NCBI GenBank assembly: GCA_026984915.1 | Contig: JALSRG010000077.1 | Span: 1 to 40,883, forward strand | Direction of reading: 5' to 3' | Length of the DNA stretch: 40,883 nt | Origin: Marinosulfonomonas sp. | Lineage (GTDB): Bacteria > Pseudomonadota > Alphaproteobacteria > Rhodobacterales > Rhodobacteraceae | Shown: piece by piece, positions 1 to 7,235 of the stretch | Position numbering within the stretch: the first letter of the stretch is position 1 | Layout of the letters: each line of letters begins with the position of its first letter | Program-made: the position numbers and the translations under genes | The notes under the pieces: model-generated | The model's input: the letters and a program-made list of their open reading frames with translations, nothing else | Databases searched by the model: none | Told to the model about the DNA's origin: nothing

Positions 1-121
1 CACGATCGGAGAACAGGCCGGAGCCCGAGAGGGTTGCGGGCTTGAAGGGGATGTTTTCCAGCGCGCGGGTGAGCTCGATGACCGAAAATGCATCGGTCTC
101 GAAGATATCCATGGTGGCCAT
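1..121 (-). CDS. Phage major capsid protein E, N-terminal fragment (runs off the left edge)
   Basis: The minus strand from 121 encodes 40 codons beginning MATMDIFETDAFSVIELT, still open at the window edge. This matches the start of the phage major capsid protein E family, whose tailed-phage members begin with a DIF-x-x-DAFS-x-x-x-LT pattern; the protein forms the virion shell. The start at 121 is supported by an AAAAGGAG ribosome site about 10 bases upstream; a second in-frame ATG lies at 112. It implies that a prophage or prophage remnant extends to the left. The family call rests on 40 residues only, so whether the prophage is intact cannot be judged. Confidence 0.68.
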   Translation of the reverse strand, partial: MATMDIFETDAFSVIELTRALENIPFKPATLSGSGLFSDR

Positions 122-384
122 GTGTGGATGGCTCCTTTTCTGCAAGGGTTATTTTTAGTGATTATGATCGTTGCGGGTTGCGGTCATGTGTTCGGCCTGT
201 TGGCGCGGTACATTTGACCGCTGGCCCCGATGAAGTCCGCTTGCCGGGTCCCAATCATAACAACGAGCTTTGACGCCCGGGCCACCAATACGGGGTGTCC
301 CGGCGGCGGTCCTATATGATCATCATCATCTATCTATGCCCTCACAGTTCGGAGCGGCAGATAACTGCCGCTTGTTTCATAAAT
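122..384. other. Spacer between capsid gene and IS scar
   Basis: There is no convincing gene here. The minus strand has a short open frame ending at 155 just upstream of the capsid gene, rich in Arg, Asn and His, that I do not recognise. A perfect hairpin, GCGGCAG-ATAA-CTGCCGC, sits at 354-371, just past the stop codon of the transposase fragment. It has a weak T-rich tract on its plus-strand 3' side and could be a terminator. Confidence 0.4.
354..371. repeat. 7-bp perfect hairpin, possible terminator
   Basis: The inverted repeat GCGGCAG / CTGCCGC is separated by ATAA. It lies 14 bases beyond the stop of the IS110-type transposase fragment (minus strand) and is followed on the plus strand by TTGTTT. 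It may be a terminator or part of the old element's end. Confidence 0.4.
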
Positions 385-530
385 TCATGCGGGTGCCGTT
401 TTGCGGTAAACGTCTCCCCGCAAAAGCACGGCCCAAATGATACGTGCCGTTTTGTTGGCCATGGCAACGGTGACCACGCGCGCGGGTTTTTTCTCAAGCA
501 ATTTACGCACCCACAGGCCCGTGACAGTTG
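385..530 (-). pseudogene. IS110-family transposase, C-terminal remnant
   Basis: Read on the minus strand, this stretch encodes TVTGLWVRKLLEKKP followed by ARVVTVAMANKTARIIWAVL and ends LRGDVYRKTAPA-stop at 385-387. The pattern A-x-ANK-x-AR-x-x-WA-x-L-x-RG-x-x-Y, then a stop, is the typical C-terminus of IS110/IS1111-family DEDD transposases. Everything upstream is missing: at about 530 the homology stops and abuts an istB fragment on the opposite strand. The gene is dead. The exact junction is approximate. Confidence 0.68.
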
Positions 531-620
531 GACCGCCTGACCCACCACGTCAATATTCTGGAAATGAATGGCGAAAGTTACCGCCTGACCCAAAGCCGCG
601 CAAAACGCCGCATGCAGTAA
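531..620 (+). pseudogene. IS21-family helper ATPase IstB, C-terminal remnant
   Basis: The plus strand from 531 reads DRLTHHVNILEMNGESYRLT, then QSRAKRRMQ and stop at 618-620. This is the characteristic tail of IstB, the AAA+ helper of IS21-family transposases (DRLTH-x-x-x-I-x-E-x-x-x-SYR). Only about 29 codons remain, so it is a remnant. A hairpin directly after the stop and an IS21-type terminal repeat at 776-795 complete the right end of the old element. Confidence 0.7.
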
Positions 621-636
621 TTGGCCTGACGGCCAA
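621..636. terminator. Hairpin after istB remnant
   Basis: TTGGCC-TGAC-GGCCAA is a perfect 6-bp stem with a 4-base loop starting at the base after the istB stop codon. No clear T-run follows, so it is a possible rather than classical terminator. Confidence 0.4.
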
Positions 637-637
637 T

Positions 638-687
638 GCGCCTTGGCACGTGCTTGCTATTTGAGGGGGCCGCACGCACCAAGGCGC
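638..687. repeat. Imperfect 16-bp inverted repeat
   Basis: The arms at 638-653 and 672-687 share GCGCCTTGG/CCAAGGCGC and CGTGC/GCACG with two mismatched positions between them, and are separated by 18 bases. The repeat sits inside the non-coding right end of the IS21 remnant. It may be a regulatory or end-binding structure of that element or of the neighbouring phage. Confidence 0.45.
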
Positions 688-860
688 GATATTCTCCAGC
701 CACAGCAATTAGATGAAAATGGGCCTCAAAGGAGATCCCCTGAAGTGGCCTACTTTTACGCCGCCCTTTGGCAGGTTTTTACTCCGCCGTTGACACCCCT
801 TTGAAACATAAAGAAAATCGCCCCCGCGTCGGGGCATATACGCGTTTCAGTGAAGGCAAG

Positions 861-950
861 TGGCGGAGACGAAGGGATTCGAACCCTCGAGACGGTTTCC
901 CGCCTACTCCCTTAGCAGGGGAGCGCCTTCGACCACTCGGCCACGTCTCC
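861..950 (-). tRNA. tRNA-Ser (anticodon GCU)
   Basis: Read on the minus strand, the sequence starts GGAGACG at 950 and ends CGTCTCC-G-CCA at 861, giving a perfect 7-bp acceptor stem and an encoded CCA. The anticodon loop reads CTGCTAA, so the anticodon is GCU, which reads AGC/AGU serine codons. The length of 90 bases with a long variable arm is right for a type II tRNA-Ser. The T arm carries GGTTCGAATCC. Its 3' end faces the phage and IS debris on the left, so it is a plausible past integration site. The gene itself looks intact. Confidence 0.95.
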
Positions 951-981
951 GCTGACGCGTTTACCAGCAAAATTGTCGGGA

Positions 982-1001
982 AAACAAGTGGAAACTTGTT
1001 T
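982..1001. repeat. 8-bp perfect inverted repeat upstream of the tRNA
   Basis: AAACAAGT-GGAA-ACTTGTTT is a perfect 8-bp inverted repeat about 30 bases upstream of the tRNA-Ser 5' end, between the sugar operon and the tRNA. Flanking A/T tracts make it a candidate bidirectional terminator or a control site near the tRNA promoter. Confidence 0.4.
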
Positions 1002-1055
1002 CGTTTCGATTTGCACGCCCCACTCGTCAAATCGCCTAGGGCCTGACGAGAAAGG

Positions 1056-1070
1056 AGCCGATCTTCGGCT
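1056..1070 (-). terminator. Possible terminator after rfbG
   Basis: AGCCGA-AGA-TCGGCT (minus strand) is a perfect 6-bp stem with a 3-base loop, followed by a pyrimidine-rich CCTTTCTCG. It lies about 85 bases beyond the rfbG stop and could end the minus-strand sugar operon. The U-tract is poor. Confidence 0.4.
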
Positions 1071-1156
1071 GTCCATATATCAAAATCATCGCCGGGCAAG
1101 CGTCGGAAAATGCACTGCTTTTCAACTGCCGACAACCGTGGGGAACCTTGAACGTT

Positions 1157-2263
1157 TCAGCGCAGGCATTGCACCGGTGTTTCAGAACGGTAATCTGCAA
1201 GCTGCCGCTCGGAAAAAGCGCGCATATCCTGATTGCCCGCCAGATACGCCTTGTACCATTTGGCCGTTTGTTCAATCGCCTGTGTTGCGCTCCAGCATGG
1301 TTTCCAATGCAGTTTTTCCCGCGCAAGGCTTGAATCGACGCGTAGGGTTTTTGCCTCACCGCTATTTGTGACTTCGGCAAGCACAACGCGCGTTTCCGGT
1401 GCTTTCATGACACTGAGAAACGTCTCCGCAACCGCTGCCACATTCGGCATATCCGGCTGATCCGGGCCAAAGTTCACCGCAGGCGGAGTTTGCTCCGGAT
1501 TTTCAAGCAGGGCAGAGGCCAACACCAGATACCCCCCCAAAGGTTCCAGAACATGCTGCCACGGGCGCGTGGCGTTGGGTTGCCTTATTTCCTGGTCTCG
1601 CCCTTCAGAAATGGCCCGGACAAAATCAGGGATCAGACGATCCCGGGCCCAATCCCCGCCACCAATGACATTCCCGGCCCGGGCCGTCGCAACAGCCGGC
1701 GCGTTCGCGGAACCTGCCGCCTGATGAAATTCCCGAGTCTGGTATGTCATGACCGCAATTTCTGCTGCTGCCTTGCTGGCACCATAGGGCTCATGCCCCC
1801 CCAACGGGTCGCATTCACGATAGGCCCAGGGGGAACCGGTGTTTTCATAGACCTTGTCACTGGTTACAACCACGACTGCCTCGACAGAAGGTACCTTTCG
1901 TGCGGCTTCCAGCACCGCCACCGTTCCCATTACATTTGTGGCAAAAGTATCAAAGGGCTGTTCAAACCCCTGCCGGACAATCGCCTGTGCCGCAAGATGA
2001 AACACAACAGTTGGTGCCGCGGCGTGCATTGATGCCTCAAGGGCTTGCTGATCAGAAATTTCTCCCCGCAGGTCAGCAATGCGGTTGCCGATACGCATCA
2101 GTTCATACCCGCTTGGCCTGGTCGGAATTTCATCACTGAATCCGCTTACCTTTGCCCCAAGGGTCTCAAGCCACAAACACAGCCAGGCCCCTTTGAAACC
2201 AGTGTGCCCTGTTACGAAAACCGAACGGTTTCTGAAAACATCTTCAACGGTCTTGTTCTGCAT
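1157..2263 (-). CDS. rfbG: CDP-glucose 4,6-dehydratase
   Basis: This 368-aa extended short-chain dehydrogenase converts CDP-glucose to CDP-4-keto-6-deoxyglucose, the first committed step to CDP-linked 6-deoxy and 3,6-dideoxy sugars. The NAD-binding motif TGHTGFKG at residues 18-25, TSDKVYE at 134-140 and the YGASK catalytic pair (Y160, K164) are those of the RfbG family, and the length is typical. The frame is open upstream to 2329, but the start at 2263 is chosen because the upstream gene's TAA overlaps this ATG as TAATG, which indicates translational coupling. It is the last gene of the minus-strand operon, after rfbF and an SDR. No RfbH-type C-3 dehydrase is present in the window. Confidence 0.92.
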   Translation of the reverse strand: MQNKTVEDVFRNRSVFVTGHTGFKGAWLCLWLETLGAKVSGFSDEIPTRPSGYELMRIGNRIADLRGEISDQQALEASMHAAAPTVVFHLAAQAIVRQGFEQPFDTFATNVMGTVAVLEAARKVPSVEAVVVVTSDKVYENTGSPWAYRECDPLGGHEPYGASKAAAEIAVMTYQTREFHQAAGSANAPAVATARAGNVIGGGDWARDRLIPDFVRAISEGRDQEIRQPNATRPWQHVLEPLGGYLVLASALLENPEQTPPAVNFGPDQPDMPNVAAVAETFLSVMKAPETRVVLAEVTNSGEAKTLRVDSSLAREKLHWKPCWSATQAIEQTAKWYKAYLAGNQDMRAFSERQLADYRSETPVQCLR

Positions 2264-3195
2264 TAGACCATGCCCAGTTCTGTTGCCATTTCTTCCAGCC
2301 CATCCCTCAGTTGTACCTTTGGGGACCACCCCAAAGCCTTTTTCAGCTTGTCCGATCTTGAATATTTGACCGATGTTTCACCCGGGGCCGCCTTGCTGAT
2401 AGTGGGCTTGAGGTCGGCCTTGCCAAAAGCCGCGAGGGCGATTGTCGTTATTTCGAGTATTGTCATTGCCGGTGTTCCGGATACATTGAACGCTTCGCCC
2501 CGAACGCCGTCTTTGCCGGCATTGGCCGCAAGAATTCGCAGCGCCGAGACACAATCGCGAACGTGAAGAAGGCTGCGCACGGCCTTTCCACCTCCACGCA
2601 GATGCGGGGCTTCCCCTTTCTGAATTGCATCAATGATACTGGGAACCAGTCGGGCAGAGTTTTCATCACCAGCCCCATATGTATTTCCCAGGCGGGCAAC
2701 TGTTACCGGCATGTCACTGATCTGGGCATAACTGCGGGCAACCATATCCGCCATGGCTTTGGACACTTCATAGGGGCCAAATGCATTTACCGGATCGTCC
2801 TCAACAGAAGCCTGCCCTTTTGCTTCCCCGTAGATACTATCGGTAGAGGCCACAACGCAACGAGGCGCGGTTGGCATCGCCTTCAGCGTTTCCAGCAAAT
2901 GCCAGGTTTGCTGGGCATTTGCCTGAAATACCCGTTCGGGTTCCTGCATGGCTTCAACGATCTGGCTCATGCCGGCCAGATGGAACAGTTCCTCCGGGTT
3001 CTCATGCCGGACAACCTCCGCAATGTCGCTGTTTGCGACCACCCTCACATTGTCATGGTTCAGCAGCCCCAAGCGGGTAAAATGCCGCGAAGGCTTGCCG
3101 CGCATCTGCGCAACAACCGCGTGCCCGTCCCGGGCCAGTTCCCGTGTAAGCCAGGCGCCGATAAACCCCGACGCGCCTGTTACGAGGCATTGCAT
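2263..3195 (-). CDS. NAD(P)-dependent epimerase/reductase of the CDP-sugar pathway
   Basis: This 310-aa extended SDR has TGASGFIG at residues 6-13, STDS at 117-120 and the YEVSK pair (Y142, K146). It lies between the cytidylyltransferase and the CDP-glucose dehydratase genes. The likely role, by context, is acting on CDP-4-keto-6-deoxyglucose as a 4-reductase or epimerase, giving a CDP-6-deoxyhexose; the exact product cannot be read from sequence. The ATG at 3195 overlaps the rfbF stop (TGATG) and has GGAGG 6-7 bases upstream. The TTG at 3198 is too close to that site. It could instead belong to the GDP-mannose-dehydratase or UDP-sugar epimerase subgroup. Confidence 0.8.
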   Translation of the reverse strand: MQCLVTGASGFIGAWLTRELARDGHAVVAQMRGKPSRHFTRLGLLNHDNVRVVANSDIAEVVRHENPEELFHLAGMSQIVEAMQEPERVFQANAQQTWHLLETLKAMPTAPRCVVASTDSIYGEAKGQASVEDDPVNAFGPYEVSKAMADMVARSYAQISDMPVTVARLGNTYGAGDENSARLVPSIIDAIQKGEAPHLRGGGKAVRSLLHVRDCVSALRILAANAGKDGVRGEAFNVSGTPAMTILEITTIALAAFGKADLKPTISKAAPGETSVKYSRSDKLKKALGWSPKVQLRDGLEEMATELGMV

Positions 3196-3995
3196 CAATG
3201 CCCTCCTTTTATCCAGGGGGCCTGCCCGGAGGAATATATCTCGTTCAGGTGCCTGTAATCCTTGAATGTGTCCATGCAGTGCCAGAACCCGTCATGCTTG
3301 AAGACTTTCAGTTCTCCGTCTTTGGACAAGCCTTCCAGAGGCTCCTTTTCCAGCACACAGTCAGGATCATCCGGAATATAATCAAGAAAACGGCTTTCCA
3401 TTACAAAGAACCCGCCATTTATTCTCGAAACCACTTTCGGTTTTTCCACAAAGGACAGCACCGTATCCCCATCCAGTTTCAGTTCCCCGAACTGCGAGGT
3501 TGCCTGCACACCGGTCAGTGTTCCGATTTTCCCATGCGCCAGATGAAAGGCCAGCAGGGCATTCAAATCCAGGTCCGACAACCCGTCCCCATAAGTCAGC
3601 ATGAAACGCGGGGCGTTGATATATTGGGCAATACGCCTGATACGGGCGCCGGTCTGTGACTTTGCCCCGGTTTCGGCAAAGGTTATATCCCAGTCCAGTC
3701 CTTCATCACCGTTCAGAAACTCACGCGTTCCGCGGGCCAGATCCATTCTCATATCGCGTTCACGTATGTCGCGTTGCAGAAAATACTCCTTGATCATCTG
3801 ACCACGGTAGCCAAGGCAAAGAATAAAGCGCTTGAAACCCTGGCTGGCATAAAGGCGCATGATATGAACCAGCATTGGTTCATTGCCAATTTCCATCAGA
3901 GGCTTTGGCCGGTTTTGTGTTGCCTGGCCAAAGCGCGTGCCTTCCCCGCCACAGAGGATGACAACGGGGATATCCGGGTGATCATTCGTATCCAA
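3195..3995 (-). CDS. rfbF: Glucose-1-phosphate cytidylyltransferase
   Basis: This 266-aa sugar nucleotidyltransferase makes CDP-glucose from CTP and glucose-1-phosphate. The signature GGEGTRFGQ starts at residue 16, a KP pair is at 31-32, and EKP and YGDG motifs follow. Length and order match RfbF, and rfbG two genes downstream supports the specificity. I chose the TTG at 3995 because AAAGGAG lies 7 bases before it. The frame is open to an ATG at 4034, but that adds an unusual 13-residue extension and has no better ribosome site. It starts 47 bases after the fusion transferase gene and couples to the next gene through TGATG. Confidence 0.88.
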   Translation of the reverse strand: MDTNDHPDIPVVILCGGEGTRFGQATQNRPKPLMEIGNEPMLVHIMRLYASQGFKRFILCLGYRGQMIKEYFLQRDIRERDMRMDLARGTREFLNGDEGLDWDITFAETGAKSQTGARIRRIAQYINAPRFMLTYGDGLSDLDLNALLAFHLAHGKIGTLTGVQATSQFGELKLDGDTVLSFVEKPKVVSRINGGFFVMESRFLDYIPDDPDCVLEKEPLEGLSKDGELKVFKHDGFWHCMDTFKDYRHLNEIYSSGQAPWIKGGH

Positions 3996-4042
3996 AACAG
4001 TCTCCTTTAAATGCAGACAAGGAACATGCCGCAACCGCAGGC

Positions 4043-6283
4043 CTAATATGCGCCTGACATGAAAGCCCCGCTCAGTATAGTCATGACCAGAATGCGGAAA
4101 TCCAGCCAGATCGACCAGTGTTCAATGTACAGATTATCAAACAGAACTCTGTTTTTCATCATTTCAAGCGCCTGTTCGTAGGTATCCGGTGTTCCCCGCA
4201 AACCCTTTATCTGCGAAAGCCCGGTAATCCCCGGGCGCACGCGTGTGCGGTGGTGCCAGTTGGCAATCGCCTCTTCAAAAAGGGCGCCTTTGAAATGGAA
4301 TTTCGGCGGCAGAGGGCGCGGTCCGACAATGGACATGTCACCATGAATCACATTGAGAAGCTGAGGCAATTCATCCAGCGACGTTTTTCTCAGGAATGCG
4401 CCAATCCTGGTGATCCTCGGGTCATTTTTCGTTGTCAGCTTGTTACCCTCAATGTCGGCATCCCCCTGATACATGGTCCTGAACTTGAGCATCAGAAAGG
4501 GCACCTGATTTCTTCCCAGTCTGGGCTGGCCAAAGAAAACCGGCCCTTTGCTTTCAAGTTTGACAGCCAGCCCGATCAGCAGCATGGGAAGCAGAAGAAC
4601 AGCCAGGGCCGCAAGGCTGATGCTCAGATCCAGCCCCCGCTTGATGCCTTCGCGCGCCCGGCTGCGCATTGGCATGCGCAGTGCAACAATATCTCCGATG
4701 GTTGTTTCCCGCCCACTTGGCACATACCACATCGGCACATCAAACATGGAAAAAGACCGGACCAGATTCAGAATTCTGTCGCCGTTCCTTTCTTCCATGA
4801 ATACCAGAATATGGTCAATTCGGTCTTCGCGTATTGCCTTTGAAACATGCTGCACGAGGGACTCGTAGCCTTGTCCCTTTGCGCTGAAAAACTGGACTGC
4901 GGACTGTAAACCAATGGGAAGAGCCGGGGTATCGCCCCCCTTGATCCGGGCCGGTTCCCTGTCATGGATCACCCCTACCCTGGCGCCTTGCGTATGCAGG
5001 GTTTTCGTGAAAAGGAAAACAAGAATGCCGTTGAAGACAAGCGCAAGAAAAACAAACAGCAGAAACGTCGCCCCAACCTGCGCAGCGTAGGCAGGTTTGA
5101 AAACAACCAAAAGCAACGCCACCAGAAACGCGGCCATCAAACCGGATTCGACAACACCCACAACACGCCGGGGTGTGTCCCCCAACCTTACCGGATCAAA
5201 CTCCTGCAACATGAACTGCGCCAGCAGGACAGAGATTGCAAACATGGTTGTAACAAAACCCCTGGCAGGCCCCGCAAACCCGTTTTCCCCATCGGTGAAT
5301 CCAAGTATCCGATATGTCGCCATGCCCGCCAGATAGGTCGCAAGGACGATCACCACCACAAAGAGAAAAACGGACAACCCCTTTGAAAAGCGCGACGGCG
5401 CAGGCGTTCTTGATGAGTCCGGCCGCATGGCCTGCAATTGCTGGTGGCTGAATTCCGCATCGAATTCCCCGGACGGAAACTCCGAGAGCGGCGGCTTGTT
5501 GAAATAGGCCCCGGTTTTGCGGAGATAGCGTAGAACGCTCTTCAAATGTACGGTTCTCTGGCGGCTGAACACCTTGTCAGAGCTTGTACGCTGATGATCA
5601 TGGACGAAAACCAGATCGGGAAAAATTGTCGTGCTCAGCCCGGCTTTGCGCAAACGATAACATAGATCGACATCTTCGTAATACATGAAAAAGCCCTCAT
5701 CAAAACCCCCGGCCTCTTCGAAAGTCTGGCGTCTTATCAGCATGAAGGACCCATAGACCCAATCGACCTGCTGCGGGCAGTCAAGAACCAGATCCTCCAG
5801 TTTCCCCTGGGTATAGAGCCTCGGTTTCCAGGCCCAGTTATCCGCGCCAATGCCCCTCAGAAACACAAAGGCCAGCGAGGTGAAATCGCGGTAGTTGCCC
5901 TGTACACTCAGATCACGGTTCAAAAGCAGGGCAGATACAATGCCCCGGCTCTTGTCCGCCTCCAGATATGTGACGGCATCCGCAACCCTGCCGGCATGCC
6001 AAACGGTATCGGGATTGAGAATCAACAGTATCCGGCCTTTTGCCTGCCTGGCGGCCTTGTTGGTGTTCGCGCCAAAGCCCAGGCGCGTTTCATTGGAAAT
6101 CAGCGTGACATTTGCCGACGGGCCACCGATCTGTTCCAGAAAATCCGGTTCGGCCAGATTGTCTATGACAATCGTCTCATAACGCAGACCGCGCATCGCC
6201 TCGGGCAGGCTCTTCAGGCATTCTTTCACAAGCCGGCCGTGCCCGTGGCTGACGATAAGCACCGAAACTGCAATATCGGTCAT
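4043..6283 (-). CDS. GT2 glycosyltransferase fused to a polyprenyl-phosphate sugar transferase
   Basis: This 746-aa protein has two enzymes. Residues 1 to about 260 are a GT2 glycosyltransferase of the rhamnosyltransferase type, with VSVLIVSHGHG at the start, NPDT at 90-93 and YYEDVDLC at 201-208. After a linker there are hydrophobic segments at about 303-327, 345-360, 382-398 and 405-425, a soluble region (about 430-540), another membrane segment at 553-575 and a bacterial sugar transferase domain to the end. The last has KRGLDL, KFRTM, LRKTSLDELPQLLNV (D637, E638) and GDMSIVGPRPL. The second half alone looks like a complete WbaP/ExoY-class initiating transferase that puts a sugar phosphate on undecaprenyl phosphate. 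The fusion could add the first and second sugars. No frame break is visible. Confidence 0.9.
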   Translation of the reverse strand: MTDIAVSVLIVSHGHGRLVKECLKSLPEAMRGLRYETIVIDNLAEPDFLEQIGGPSANVTLISNETRLGFGANTNKAARQAKGRILLILNPDTVWHAGRVADAVTYLEADKSRGIVSALLLNRDLSVQGNYRDFTSLAFVFLRGIGADNWAWKPRLYTQGKLEDLVLDCPQQVDWVYGSFMLIRRQTFEEAGGFDEGFFMYYEDVDLCYRLRKAGLSTTIFPDLVFVHDHQRTSSDKVFSRQRTVHLKSVLRYLRKTGAYFNKPPLSEFPSGEFDAEFSHQQLQAMRPDSSRTPAPSRFSKGLSVFLFVVVIVLATYLAGMATYRILGFTDGENGFAGPARGFVTTMFAISVLLAQFMLQEFDPVRLGDTPRRVVGVVESGLMAAFLVALLLVVFKPAYAAQVGATFLLFVFLALVFNGILVFLFTKTLHTQGARVGVIHDREPARIKGGDTPALPIGLQSAVQFFSAKGQGYESLVQHVSKAIREDRIDHILVFMEERNGDRILNLVRSFSMFDVPMWYVPSGRETTIGDIVALRMPMRSRAREGIKRGLDLSISLAALAVLLLPMLLIGLAVKLESKGPVFFGQPRLGRNQVPFLMLKFRTMYQGDADIEGNKLTTKNDPRITRIGAFLRKTSLDELPQLLNVIHGDMSIVGPRPLPPKFHFKGALFEEAIANWHHRTRVRPGITGLSQIKGLRGTPDTYEQALEMMKNRVLFDNLYIEHWSIWLDFRILVMTILSGAFMSGAY

Positions 6284-6372
6284 GGTTTGCCCCGTAGAAT
6301 CATCTGATTATTCAATCCACGGACGCTTATGTCTGGCGCCAACACCACGACGAAACCCGAAGATGGCCATGA
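6284..6372. other. Short intergenic gap in minus block
   Basis: This 89-bp gap lies between the methyltransferase stop and the fusion transferase start. I see no clear promoter or terminator, so the genes are probably co-transcribed. Confidence 0.4.
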
Positions 6373-7200
6373 TCATTTTCCATCGGCTTCCATATTCATC
6401 TTGAGAACACCGTAATAACTCCACGTCCGCAGAAAGGCCGGCACGGCAAAGGTGCGGTCGAATGTTTTCAGAATGCCCCGCCCCAGCATGTTGTTCATGA
6501 AAGGCAGGTATCCCCCCATTCTGGCAAAAACGACCCGCGGAAACGCGGGGGAAACCTTTCCGGGAAAATGCTGCTGCAACTTGTCAATTCTGGCCCGATT
6601 GAGCGGATACTCATCCTCGCTGGAGGCTTTCTCGATACCGAAGCGGCCCGGAAGGGTTGATCGTGCAAGCATCAACAGCGGGTTCAGTCCGAATGTTTCG
6701 ATGAATGCCGACCGGCCCGAGGGCTTCAAAACCCGAAAGACTTCCTTTGCGATTTTTTCCAGATCAAGGTGGTGCAAGACAAAACTGCCGCAAACCGCGT
6801 CAAAACTGTCATCCTCAAAGGCAAGGTTTTCGCAGTCCATAACGTGAAAATTCGTGCGCTCCGCCACATCGGACAATTCGGCGCGTTTGCGGCAGCGCTC
6901 AACAGATTTGGAGGATATGTCGATCGCGTCCACATTTGCCCCCCGATGCGCAAGAGCCGCCGCCAGAAATCCCTTGCCACAGCCCAAATCCAGCACTCGC
7001 ATACCCGGCCTCAGGCCGATATTGTCAAACACGACCTGCAGATAATCAGCAAAATCCATGTATTTTAGCCAGGGCATTGTCCGGTCAAACATATCCCCGG
7101 GAAAGACGCGCAGGTCCTCATCCCTGTCTTGGGCGCTCTCAACAACCTCATCCCAGAATTCGGCTTCCCGCCCCTGTGTCGTATGTTTAGCAGCTGTCAT
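6373..7200 (-). CDS. Class I SAM-dependent methyltransferase
   Basis: This 275-aa protein has a Methyltransf_11-type Rossmann fold. DLGCGKG (residues 71-77) binds S-adenosylmethionine, an acidic DAIDIS follows for the ribose, and the pattern FDAVCGSFVLHHL then VLKPSGR is typical of the family. Position inside the polysaccharide locus suggests that it O-methylates a sugar or lipid-linked intermediate; the substrate is unknown. The ATG at 7200 is preferred because AGGA lies 6 bases before it. The ATG at 7206 directly follows that AGGA and is less likely. Confidence 0.82.
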   Translation of the reverse strand: MTAAKHTTQGREAEFWDEVVESAQDRDEDLRVFPGDMFDRTMPWLKYMDFADYLQVVFDNIGLRPGMRVLDLGCGKGFLAAALAHRGANVDAIDISSKSVERCRKRAELSDVAERTNFHVMDCENLAFEDDSFDAVCGSFVLHHLDLEKIAKEVFRVLKPSGRSAFIETFGLNPLLMLARSTLPGRFGIEKASSEDEYPLNRARIDKLQQHFPGKVSPAFPRVVFARMGGYLPFMNNMLGRGILKTFDRTFAVPAFLRTWSYYGVLKMNMEADGK

Positions 7201-7235
7201 ATCCATTCCTAAAAACTATAAATATATCTTTGAAA

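Larger units (their letters stand above)
531..795 (+). mobile_element. IS21-family right-end remnant
   Basis: The segment runs from the istB 3' fragment through a hairpin to a terminal repeat. The sequence at 776-795, read outward-in on the minus strand, starts TGTCAACGGCGG, which fits the TGT-starting inverted repeats of IS21-type elements. A related internal copy (TTTTACGCCGCC) lies at 754-765, as expected for the repeated transposase-binding sites at IS21 ends. The left half (istA, most of istB) is absent. Family assignment is from memory of these ends. Confidence 0.55.

Noticed and set aside
342-593. 83-aa minus-strand protein across the IS scar
   Set aside because: It is a chance frame: the same DNA encodes the IS110 tail in another minus frame and the IstB tail on the plus strand.
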